From: Ettlia oleoabundans
Lineage: Eukaryota; Chlorophyta; Chlorophyceae; Chlamydomonadales
Reading direction: 5' to 3'
Assembly: GCA_019693395.1 (NCBI GenBank)
Contig: JAAMXP010000345.1
Coordinates: forward strand, 1-56,901
DNA length: 56,901 nucleotides
Below are positions 11,509 to 22,500 of this stretch, piece by piece. Under the pieces are notes generated by a model, which was given only the letters and a program-made list of their open reading frames with translations, searched no databases and had not been told where the DNA came from. Numbering within the stretch: the first letter of the stretch is position 1; each line of letters begins with the position of its first letter. The position numbers and the translations under genes were made by a program.

Positions 11509-12043
11509 TGCTGCGAACGACCCGGTGCTGTGCAGCGATCGGACACGGGATGTGCAGAGCGGCGTGCTCGTGGTTCAAGCCGCTCTACCGTGTGCTGCTG
11601 TAATAAGTGATGCGAACGCCGGGCAAATTGAGGAGTCGGATTCGGGAGCAGGTTACCGCTCCCGCTAGCACACATAGGGGAGCTCCTTTCCACCACTGCT
11701 GGGCACGCCCAGGTGGCACAGTAAGCTCTGCTGAACACAGCCTGAGAGCATGACTGGTTCACGCAGTTGCCAAATGCAGTTTGTAGTTGATATCTACTCC
11801 ATAACTAGCTAACAGGCTCCCTATTCCTGCATGCGCCAGCTGTAGAGGGTACCCTGCCTCAGGGCGCACCTGTTGCCCTGACCACGTGAGAGACTGCTGT
11901 TGCAGCATGCGCTTACGAAAAAGTGGCGGTGAGTGCCATGATATGTTGCTAGGATTGGAAATATATGAGCATGTTGAGCAAAAAGACAAGCAAGGATGGC
12001 GGGCAATGCCTGGCGAGAGGCGGGCGGAGCGCCGGGGTGGTGC
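11509..12043. other. Intergenic: bL28 3' flank and promoter of the RS-rich gene
   Basis: Both neighbours are on the minus strand. The part near 12043 should be the bL28 3' UTR and the part near 11509 the RS-gene promoter and 5' UTR. I found no TATA box or convincing TGTAA on the minus strand here, and no supported exon. Confidence 0.45.
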
Positions 12044-13508
12044 TTACTGCGCCTCAGACCGCACGTAGGCAATCTTGCCGTGCACGTAGCGGGCCACCAG
12101 TGGGGTCTTCTTGCTTGCCGCCAGCTTCTCAGGGTTCTTCATGGCACGAGGGTTCTTGGCCATAGGCGGCCGGCTCTCGTTGGCCGCCAGCCATTCCTTG
12201 CGCTGCGGGCGCGCATCCTCAAACGGAAGCTTCCACAGGTCAATGCCCGCCTCATCTGCCATGGTCTGCAGCCCCCTCTTCTCCACGGTCTTGATGGCCT
12301 TGGTGCTGAGGCGCAGCTTCACCCACCTGCGCCACGGGAATAGCAAACGGCGGCACGGTGCTGGTGAGGCAACGAAGGGTAGCAAGCTGACGCGGCAGGA
12401 GCACTAGATAGGGGCTGTGCTGCCGTGCTCGTGACCAAGTGTAGCTGGGCTGCTCGGGGGCTGTACTTCTGCCAAGCTGCAGTGCCACCTTCCCAAAAGC
12501 CGCCCCGTCTGGTGTAGGTAGAAACGTTCCGGTGTAGGTAGAAACATTCCAACCAGCCTGCCCCCAGCACTCCAAGCGGGTGTCAAGCACCGACGCTAAT
12601 TGCTGCTCGCTGCTTTGTGCGGTGCAATGACTAGCTGCTGGTCCAGCCCAAAAGCTGCCCATGGAAAGAAACCATCGCGGCTAGCAACCAACGCTGGGAG
12701 CGGTACCCACGAGCCAAGCAGCCCCCCACAGCACTGCAGCAGCACCCATCACCCGAGACCCACAGCACACGTGTAGTTCGCACTCACCTCTGTCCCTCTG
12801 GCCAGTACACCTTCTTGTACTGCAAGTTGACCTGCTGCAGCTTCTTGTTACGCTTGTGCGAGAAGGTGACCACATAGCCGTTGTTGCGGCGCTTGCCGGT
12901 CAGGTCGCACACGCGGCTGGCTGCAAAGGGAAAGACATTTGGAATGTTATTAATGTATAGGCTTAGATTTCATGGTGTGGTACCATAAATAAGGCTGAAA
13001 AGTGACCCACACAAAAGCAAGGCTCTGCGGGCAGCGGGCTCGGCCGCAGGCGGTAGCAGGCAGAGCCGCCTGCGGCAGAGCCGCCTTTCCGCACAGGCAG
13101 CCACGCATTGTCCCCGGTCTGACGTTTACAGGCAACTGATGCATTTCTTCGCCTTCCCAAGCCAGCCAGCTCGCGCTGCAAGCGGCTCCTCTCACCCTCG
13201 ACCACTAGCTGCTGCCGGGCTGCGGGCTGCGGCGAGACACTGAGCCTCTGGAAAGCTGCTGTGACGCCGCGGAAGCTGCTCTTGGTGCTGCTGAGGGCGC
13301 CCACGGTGGGCTTTAGCTGCAGGGCCTGCATGTTGCCGCTTGTCGCCGCCCAAGCCACAACACGCGACACTGCACTCAGATTGTATGGTATGTGCACAAT
13401 GCGTGACGTCTGCAGCGCTCGCCCGGTGGATGCCATAGCCTTCGTCCAGCTGGACAGCGCTGCCAGACCCAGGTCCGGCGCCAAAGACTTGGCAGTCAGG
13501 GAATGCAT
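12044..13508 (-). CDS. RPL28: Plastid 50S ribosomal protein bL28 (nuclear-encoded precursor)
   Basis: Three minus-strand exons, 13508-13196, 12920-12788 and 12326-12044, total 729 nt (242 residues) with agreeing phases. Exon 1 is an N-terminal region of about 104 residues rich in Ser, Ala, Thr and Arg, as expected for a plastid transit peptide. The bL28 core follows: [40 protein letters not shown], then [19 protein letters not shown]. The T-G-K start and the K-x-R-x-S-T-K-A block are hallmarks of plastid L28. The protein is longer than usual: it carries about 60 extra C-terminal residues (ending [10 protein letters not shown]). Later Met codons in exon 1 could be the true start, which would shorten the leader. 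It is divergent from the valyl-tRNA synthetase gene, with 76 bases between the two ATGs. Confidence 0.88.
12511..12550. repeat. Tandem 20-bp duplication in bL28 intron 2
   Basis: The unit GGTGTAGGTAGAAACGTTCC (12511-12530) is followed directly by a copy with one change, G to A (12531-12550). It lies inside the intron between exons 2 and 3. Confidence 0.85.
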
Positions 13509-13584
13509 AGCAGCCCAAGTTCAAGGACACTGTGAAGATAATTGCAAATCAAGGGCGCTTGGCTAGCGGCAGGCACCGCCCAAT
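13509..13584. promoter_or_regulatory. Bidirectional promoter/5' UTR region, bL28 and ValRS
   Basis: Only 76 bases separate the start codons of two divergent translation genes, so both 5' UTRs and the core promoter elements must overlap here or reach into the first exons. I see no TATA box. If the bL28 start is really one of its later Mets, the shared region is somewhat longer. Confidence 0.5.
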
Positions 13585-16500
13585 ATGGCAGCGGCAATTT
13601 GTTGCCCGCCGGGCCACGCCGGGGCAAATATTGCTCTGATCACTGCCCAGTTTGGACAGCTGAAGCTTGCAGTTCAGCCGCCCGATGCAGACCTCAAGGT
13701 GTGCAGCAGGACAGCCGCATGCCTCCCTTCCGTTGCTGTTTGTGTCGCTGTCGGCCCAATTCCTAAGCTTGTCTGCGCGCAGGAGCCCGTGCTGACCACT
13801 GCTGGGGGAGATAAGATTCAACAGAGCGATGCAATTGCTCGCTACGGTACGCTAGCCCTGCCGCAAGTGCTGGCAGCGGCGTGAGCGCAGCAGCCGGCTT
13901 GTCGCCTTCAGCGCCCGCAGGCACTCATTGCGTAACATAAACTTCACTGCACAGTGCATTGCGGCCTACCAAGTAACGAAAACGCTTATGATCCATCCCT
14001 CGCGCGCTGCTCTTCTATCGTTCACCTGCCCTTTCTGCAGTGGCATCTGCGGGTGGCGCTGCCGACCTTTACCCCTTAGCCGCCTCAGCTGCCATTGACT
14101 CCTGGTTGGCCACAGCTCGCAGCATAGAGCAGGCAGCAGCGGCGTGGTGCCAGCCCACCTGCACAGCTGCCAATGCCGAGCAGCGTGCCGAAGCCAAGGC
14201 GCAACTTGAGGCGGCCCTGCAGCACCTGGAGGCAGCACTGGCGGGCAGCAGCCACTTGGTGGGTGCTGCCACCACCCTTGCTGATGTGGCGGTGCTTAGC
14301 AGCCTGCTGCCACTGTACCAAGAAGTGCTCGGACAGAATATGCAGCAGCAGTTTGGCAATGTGACGCGCTGGCTGCAGGCGTGCGCAGTGGAGCCCCAGT
14401 TTGCCGCCGTGTTGGGTGAGTTGGGTGCTGGCTGGTGTTATAATGTGTTATATTGCGCCTACTGTTGTCATATGTTGGGTGCTTGGATCAACGTGTTGGG
14501 TGAGTTGTAGGGGTGCTGTTACATTCAATCATAGTGTGCCTGCTGGTTATACATGTTGGGTGCATGTTGCACGTGTTCCTCGCAGCCTGTGATCCCCACA
14601 GACAGCAGTGGTGCCGTTACTCTGCACACTCTGCCTTGACAATGCAGCAGGCTTCGCCAGCGAGGTGTGCTGGTTGTAAGATGTGTGATGGTGCTTGCAG
14701 TTTTCAGAAGCTGCTTCTCAACCAGCATACGTCTGTTTGCTGCGGCTCATGTGCATCATGTTTCTGTGTATCCAACTGATGGCAGTGCCTGCTGCCCTCC
14801 CCGACTAATTAAGCTCCCTCCCGCTGCGCCCGCTGCCCTCCCCCGTTAACTTAAGCTCACGCCCACTGCGCCCGCCGCTGCACCACGCCACGCACTGCCT
14901 TTTACTCCCGCCGCGCTTGCCCTTGCTTGCCACAAACGCGACGGACGTAACGGGGTGCCATAACACATCTCAGGCCTTCTTTCAAGCTTGCGCCTGCACC
15001 TGTCGGCGCATAGTTATACGCGGAGGCCACACCTAGCCATTAAACTAACAAAGCTAAATACATGTAGTATTCAAGATGCTAACTACTGCAAATTGAGAGT
15101 TGATTAAACCCTCTCAAAGCTTTCTGCTGGTTCGCAGAACCGGCCAAACATGATGTTTCATGCGGTCTCATTCAACTGCCTGTGCTAACATCCCTTGCAT
15201 GCTTGCATTTTTGCTGCACAGGTGCTGTGAGCCTATGCCAGCAGCCAGAAGGCTGGGTTGAACCGGCTGATGGCGCTGCAGCCGATGGCGGCAAGAAGAA
15301 GAAGAAAAAGAAGAGCGGCAACGGCGGCGAAGATGGAGCCAGCGAATCAGCTCCTAGCACACAGGCAAGTGAGAGGGTTCTGCTGTCTGATAAAGGTTCG
15401 TTTTCCAGCCAAAGCTTTTGGTTTGGAATACCAACCAAAGCGGCACTCGGGATGGTGGCAGGGGCAACATCCACGCCCTATACTCCCAACTACCCCCACG
15501 CCGTACTCCCTTGCCATGCGTGCCTCCTCCTCTCCCTCTTCTTCTGGCTACCATCCATCCTGTTCCTTCCTTTGTTATACGTCTTTGACATTTTAGTCAG
15601 ATTGTGCAAGGCTATTGGGATTTGACTTGCAACAACCTACTTGCCTGCAGGCCTCTGCCGCCAATCTCGAGGACTTGGACCCCGAGAAGGCAGCACGCAA
15701 GGCCGCCAAGCTGGCAGAAAAAGAAGCAAAGAAAGCCAAGGCGGCAGCTAAGGCAGCAGCCAAGGAGGCGGCTAATCGCACGGGGGCAGCAGCCAAGGAT
15801 GACGGCGGCAAGAAGGCCAGCAAAAAGGCGGAGGCTGAAGCGAAAAAGGTGGGTGGGTGGGATGGATGATGCAGCAGCATACGACGACGCAATCCTGGAA
15901 CATTTGGCCTTGGACAGTTGGGCTGTGTGTGCTGCAGAAGGCTGGTTATGCCCAACGGGCTGCAGGTTCAGCTGCACAAACTTGCAATCACAGGAACCTG
16001 CTAGGAGCTGGCAGTTGTGGCCATGCACCTGATTTCCCGCTGCTGCCCCTTCCTGTATACAGGCAGCAGAGGCAGCAGAGGCAAAGGCTTGGGTGGATGC
16101 CGCACACGCCACCCCCAGTGGCGAGAAGAAGCAGCTGCCTGCTGAGATGCCTAAGGGCTACGTGCCGAAAGCTGTTGAGGCAGCCTGGTGCGTGCACAGC
16201 AGTCCCTGACATCAGTGCTTGGCCCCTGTATTTTCTCCCTTCTATGCCCCCGCTGCTTTGGATACGCTGCCTCGCATGTTGCCAGCTGCTGCCGCTGTTT
16301 ATGCTGTTTGCTCAAGTGGGTGAGGAATTGCTATACCGGGGGCAGACAATGTCCATCGCTGTATTTTGCTGAAAGATAGTGCGTTCTCCGACCATTAAGT
16401 ACCTGTCAGCCTTCTGTAACCTTTGCTGCAGGTACGACTGGTGGCAACAGCGCGGTTTCTTCAAGCCTGACCTCAACTCAGGTGGGGTTGGTGTACCAGC

Positions 16501-19500
16501 CTTGTGCCAGCATAAAAAGATGGCCTACTAGCTTGTCAGCGAACGTCACATTGCAAACTGTTTTGCGGCAGATGGAGCTTCTCTTATCGCACAGCAAAGC
16601 GAGCATTGCCTTTAGCGTTGAAGACCCACTTGTAGTCTTCTTGCTGCTGACCGCCGGGCATCACCTGTGCAGACAAGCCGCCATTTGTGATGGTGATTCC
16701 TCCACCCAATGTGACGGGCTCGCTTCATATTGGGCACGCGCTGATGAACGCTATTGAGGTAGGTAAACGGCGTGATTGGTCGGATAAGTACGGGATATCA
16801 GTCATTGGTATTCGGGTAATAGCTTTGCGTGTGGGTGACGGCAGTCAAGTAGAATGGGAAAGGTTTTCCGCCGCCCGGCGCTGCTATCAGTGGATACCTC
16901 GCTCCGCTTTGGACCGAAGACTCCACTGCACGCTACCTTCCTGCTTCACTGCCAGCGCCCCCGCCTGTTGCTGCAGGACACGATTGTGCGGTGGAGACGC
17001 ATGAGCGGCTACAACACGCTATGGGTGCCGGGCACCGACCACGCCGGCATCGCCACGCAGACGGTGGTTGAAAAGAAGATTGCGCGGGAGCAGGGCAAGA
17101 CGCGGCATGACCTGGGTGGGTGGCTGGGCGCGTGGCGAGCTGGGTGGTGCTGGGTGGTTCGGCGCGTATGTATGTGTCTAGCATGCTGCGGAGCTGGGTG
17201 GGCTGATGTCGGGTGTGGATATCGCGATTGAATGGTTGAAAGCTGTGCATGCCTTCAGCCTCTAAGCACCCTCGTCTCGCACTACACCTTGCGACGTGCA
17301 TTTGTTCTCCTTTCACTGGCCAGTTAGATTTGTCAGTGCTCTCCACACCCACCCTGCTAACTTGCCACGCCCTTGCTGGCCGCACATCATGGTTTGCAGG
17401 TCGTGAGGGTTTTCTGGCAGAGGTTTGGAAGTGGGTGAACCAGTACGGCAACAAGATATTTGACCAGATGCGGCGCATGGGCTCCTCTGTGGACTGGGAT
17501 CGCACGGTGAGAAGTTGTGCACCGTTTTTCGGTCATGGGAGCAGGTGTGTGTGGTTGTGGTGTGGCGGAGGTGGTGGTGGTGGTCGTGGTGGTGGTGGTG
17601 GTGAGGGTTTTCCTACTCCTGGACGTGCGGAAGCTTTTCAGAAAGTACGCCAAGTATCTTCCATCTGCCTTGACCATCAACCCCTCGTTTGTCCATGCTC
17701 TGGCCACCACAGACCTTCACCATGGACGAGAACCTGAGTGCGGCAGTCAAGGAGGCGTTCTTGCGAATGCACGCGGACGGGCTCATGTACAGGTTTGGTG
17801 GCGCCGGGACACCCTGCCCATGCTTGGCCTGCGGTATTGAGAGGAGACGCTGGCAGTGCAGCTATCGTGCCATAGCAGAAATGGGCACCCGCACAACCAC
17901 GTCCATTGCTTTGTTCTGCAAACACAGTGGCCCTCTGCTGTCTTTGCCCCCTGCAGAGACAACCGCCTTGTCAACTGGTGCTGCAAGCTGAGGACAGCGG
18001 TGTCAGATATTGAGGTGAGGGCCCGGCCATGCTTGCGTTGCCCGCCTGGCACTACCCCACCATAGGGGGATGGCGCATGGAAATCAGAAGGGACTCTCTG
18101 CAGTCCCATATTGATGCTTCCCTTGATATGTCAACCATCAGATACCTGCCCATCCCCCTTTGGCTTTGCATCTGCAACCTGCCTCACTCCCACCCGCACT
18201 TGAGTTTTATACTTGTGGCAAACTCTCTCGCTGTTCTCTCCCTCCCTTCCCTTCTCAGGTTGATTACATCGACATCCCTAAGCGCACCATGCTGACAGTA
18301 CCAGGATACGAACAGCTAGTGGAGTTTGGCGTACTCACATCCTTTGCCTACCCCCTGGAGGACGGAAGCGGTGAGCGACGTATCTGTCAGGACGCAAGTC
18401 TTAATATGTGAAAACGGTTGGGTGTTGCAGTTCCTTCCTTACCTCGGACTTCAATTTTACTTTTAATCCACACAATTCCTCACAATGGTTGTTTTTCCCC
18501 TTTTTTGTGGTGCTTCACAAATTTCTTTCATTTTCTTCCAATCCTTGTCCTTTCTATTCTCATACAGTTCTGGTCGGTCACATATTGTTTGCAGTTGTGG
18601 TTGTGGTTGGGGCTGGGCTACGCTGCGCTGCCCTGTAACTGGATAGCTAGGGATCCGTGCTGATGCGCTCCACTCTTTCTTTGACAATTGCTCCTGGCTG
18701 CAGGCGAGATCGTTGTGGCCACCACCCGTCCTGAGACAATGCTGGGAGATACTGCAGTGGCAGTACACCCTGAGGACCCACGGTGGGTGAAGTATTAGCT
18801 CTTTTGTCTTAACGACCTGCTTATCGCCCCACCGGCGTGCGGGCAGCCAGCATCCCAGCCATTATTTTTGGATGTTGTGGTCCACACCTCACCAGAAGAC
18901 TATTTGTTTCCCTGGCATTCTCTTTGCTGACAGACCAGGCCAGCCCAGTTTACCACTGCCATGCCCCCATGGATATCTCCCCCTCAATCTGCATGCCCTT
19001 TGCCTCGATGCCCTTTGTTGCCGCTATAAGAAAAAACCTGCTGCGGCAGCTATCACACCTGTTGACTGGCCCTTGTTTCTCGCCTACTAGTTCGCTCCTC
19101 CTCCATTGTCACCCCTGTTTTCTGCTGCAGCTGTGCACACCCTGTTATCTGGGCCCCTTCTCTCCTGTTCCAATCAGTCTCCTCGCTCCCGCACCCCCGG
19201 TCTCCCGCTGCAGCTACGCCCACCTGCACGGCAAGCACGTGGTGCACCCAGTCAATGACCGCCGCATCCCCATCATCTGTGATGCCGAGCTGGTTGACAT
19301 GTCCTTTGGAACAGGTCAGGGGGTGCGGCGGGTGGGCAGTGGGTTTAGTAGCAGACGCCTTGGCTTGCCCTGTGCCACTTTTATACTTGCACATTGCTGT
19401 TACATATGGGTGCACATGCTTTCACCCGCAATTGTTCTGGCTGACTGGCGCGCTGACTGGCTGGCTGCTGTGTGGATCACCTGAATCAATGCATGTTAGA

Positions 19501-22500
19501 CTACCGATTGTTGGCTTCCATGCCAACATGAGTTCACAACTCTCTATCTGAGCAGCCAGCCGGGTCCTCATTCACCTGATACCTGTTTGTTTATACTGCT
19601 TCCTCGCAACTTGCGCTCGCACCATTTTCCTCTTCACACATGCTGATATGCGTTCAGAGACCCTCTGTGCACGCACCGCACCGAACCCTCTGGAAGTTTT
19701 GCGGTGCCATTTTCGCTTACTGGGGCTCATCTGTTGCATCACATACACTTGCTTCCCTGTTTTTGACCCGATGTTCGGCTGCAGGTGCCGTGAAGATTAC
19801 CCCCGCCCATGACCCCAACGATTTCATGACTGGAAAGCGGCACAACCTCGAGTTCATCAACATCTTCGACGACAGCGGCAACATCAACGGCAACGGCACG
19901 GGACAGTTTGCAGGGCAGCCACGTTTCCAGGTGGGCATGAACTTGGGCAGGTGTGTGGGGTGGTGGTGGTGTGTGGGGTGGAGGTGGCGGTGGCGTGTGT
20001 AAAGGGGGGTGGGGGGTGTAAAAAGATGTGAAAAGCATCTGGTGGTTAGCGTGTTGGTGTCGCACCCCACTGCCCCCTCATAGGTTACTCATGTGCTCCT
20101 TGCCGGAACTGTTCTTAGCCCGTCCTATAAGCCTAACTACCGCCTGCAGGCACGCGTCACAGTGGTTGACTTTTTGAAGGAGAAGGGCCTGTTCCGAGGC
20201 ACGCTTGACAACCCTATGCGCCTCGGCCTGTGCTCACGGTGCGCTGATCCCTGCTTCAGTTCAAAATTTGTTGGCTTCCCGGGGCTGCTCCCTGCCTGGG
20301 ACGGTACAGTACGGGTGTGGCTCGGGGTTGAATGCTCATGCCATGACTGCAGCAATGTCAGGAGTGCCACACTTATATGCTGGCTTACAGGGGCAGCAAT
20401 GACCAGATACAATGCGCAGGCATTGGCATCATGCCATGGTCGTTGTGCCTAGCGAGAAAGCACCTTTTGTGCAACATATGCCTGTGCCACTGCCAACCCT
20501 ACCTAACGTCCTAAAATCTCCCTTTCTATGGCAGTTTACATTGTTCCCTTCTTTCTTCCTTTCAACCCGCAGCTCCAAGGACGTGATCGAACCCGTGCTG
20601 AAGCCGCAGTGGTGGGTCAATTGCCAGCAGATGGCGGCGGACGCTTGTGCGGCGGTACGGGACGGGCGACTGGAGGTCATCCCCCGTGACTTCGAGGCCA
20701 CATGGTTTAGGTGTGTGTGACACTAGCTTTTAGACGGTGTTGTTGTTGTGGGTGGGTGTGATGCAACGTGTGTGTGTGTGTGTGTGCACGCGTGGTGGCG
20801 GTGGTGGTGGCGACAGTTTGTCACTTAAAACGTCCTTCCTGTTACCATTGCACACATTTATTCGTCCCCACCCAGGTGGATGGAGAACATTCGGGACTGG
20901 TGCGTGTCGCGGCAGCTGTGGTGGGGTCATCGCATACCCGCCTACTACGTGTTGCTCGAAGGTAATGCAATTGCCTTCGTCATTCCGTTTTCTGTACCTT
21001 TCTCTTTGCTGGCATCCTCTCTGCACTGCATTGCTGTGAAACTGTGTTGTGGCAGATGGGGCTAGCATGTGTCCGGTCATCATTCCTGCCACACGCCTTT
21101 ACTGCCCCTCCTCTCAGATGCTGCTACCTCACCATAGGTGTGGCAGCTAATATTCCGGTCCATGCCTTTGCTTCTCAAAGTGCCCTAGTCACTCCCACCA
21201 CCCCCATCCCACACGCCCCCAACCCCCCCCAAAAAAACCACCCACCACAAAGATAAAAACAACAACCAGCCACCCCACCTACACTCCGCAGACGAGCCTG
21301 AGGAGCAGCGTGGCAACCCTGGTGCCCCCAGCGAAATCATGGACCGGTGGGTGGCGGGGCGGAACGAGGCTGATGCCATGGCAGCGGCGCAGCAGCGATT
21401 CCCTGGCCGACCAATCAAGCTTGTGCAGGTGAGCAGGGCTGTCTGGGCTCAGTTTGATTTGGCTTGGACCGAGTAGTACAGGACAGGAATGTGCTGATAG
21501 GTTGGGCTTCTCAAACATGTTGAGAGACAGAGCATTGCATTGCACCAAGGATCTGCGTTTGCATCCTGCACTGCGTTGCACTGTACTCACACATGCGTCA
21601 GTTTTTGCTTGTTTAGTAAAAATAAATGTCAATGTCGATACGCTGCTTTGCACGAAAACCCACTCACGCAGCCTGACAGCCAAAATCCTTCAGGCGTAAG
21701 ACTGTCCTTACCCTTTTGACACTTGAAGCGCACCCGATCCCGCAAGGTGGAGCGGGGGCCCGGCTCTTGCCTGCCCCCCGCCTTGAACTCCTTGAGACTG
21801 TTTCAGGTGCAACATCAACCCACACATCCCTGACTAAGCGGGTGGCAACAGGCTTCTCCCCCACCAGCGGAGAGGCTATGAATCGCTGCCTTTTGCACTC
21901 AGGGCACATCTTCCTAGTCCCATGCATTTCGATGGTGCACTACATCAATTTTTCTTCAATGGCGTGAACATCTTTGCCTGCATCATGCCGTAATCGAGCG
22001 CCACCCCCTCAACCTCACAGGCGGCCGTTTTTCATTTTGCCTGGCTTCTTTGGCATCCTGGCTAGCTACTTTCCACAAGGATCGGGATGGGCTAGCTATT
22101 TCCCCCTCTTTCTGCCTGCCCGGTTGTTCGATTCCCACTTAGTCTCCGCCAGTATTTTGTTTCTTGGGCTTGGGATTCCCTCCATTCCGCCCTTCTTGCC
22201 CGGCTTCTTCTTCAACCTAGCCTACTTTGCAACCCTGCCTGCTTTCAACAAACTCGACCTGACTTGCTTCCCTGCCTGCCTCTTTGCCTGCTGTGCCACA
22301 GGATGAGGATGTGTTGGACACGTGGTTCAGCTCGGGCCTCTTCCCCTTCTCAGGTAGGTGCTCACTGTCCCTCCCTGTTCAAGCTGCTGACTCAGCTGGT
22401 TTACGGTCCTCTTGTGTGCATATTGGATGCACTCCTCTTATACCCTGATGGTCACATCCCCAAGCAAGCCCTTCACGCCAGCTATCTTTGCCCGCAACCG

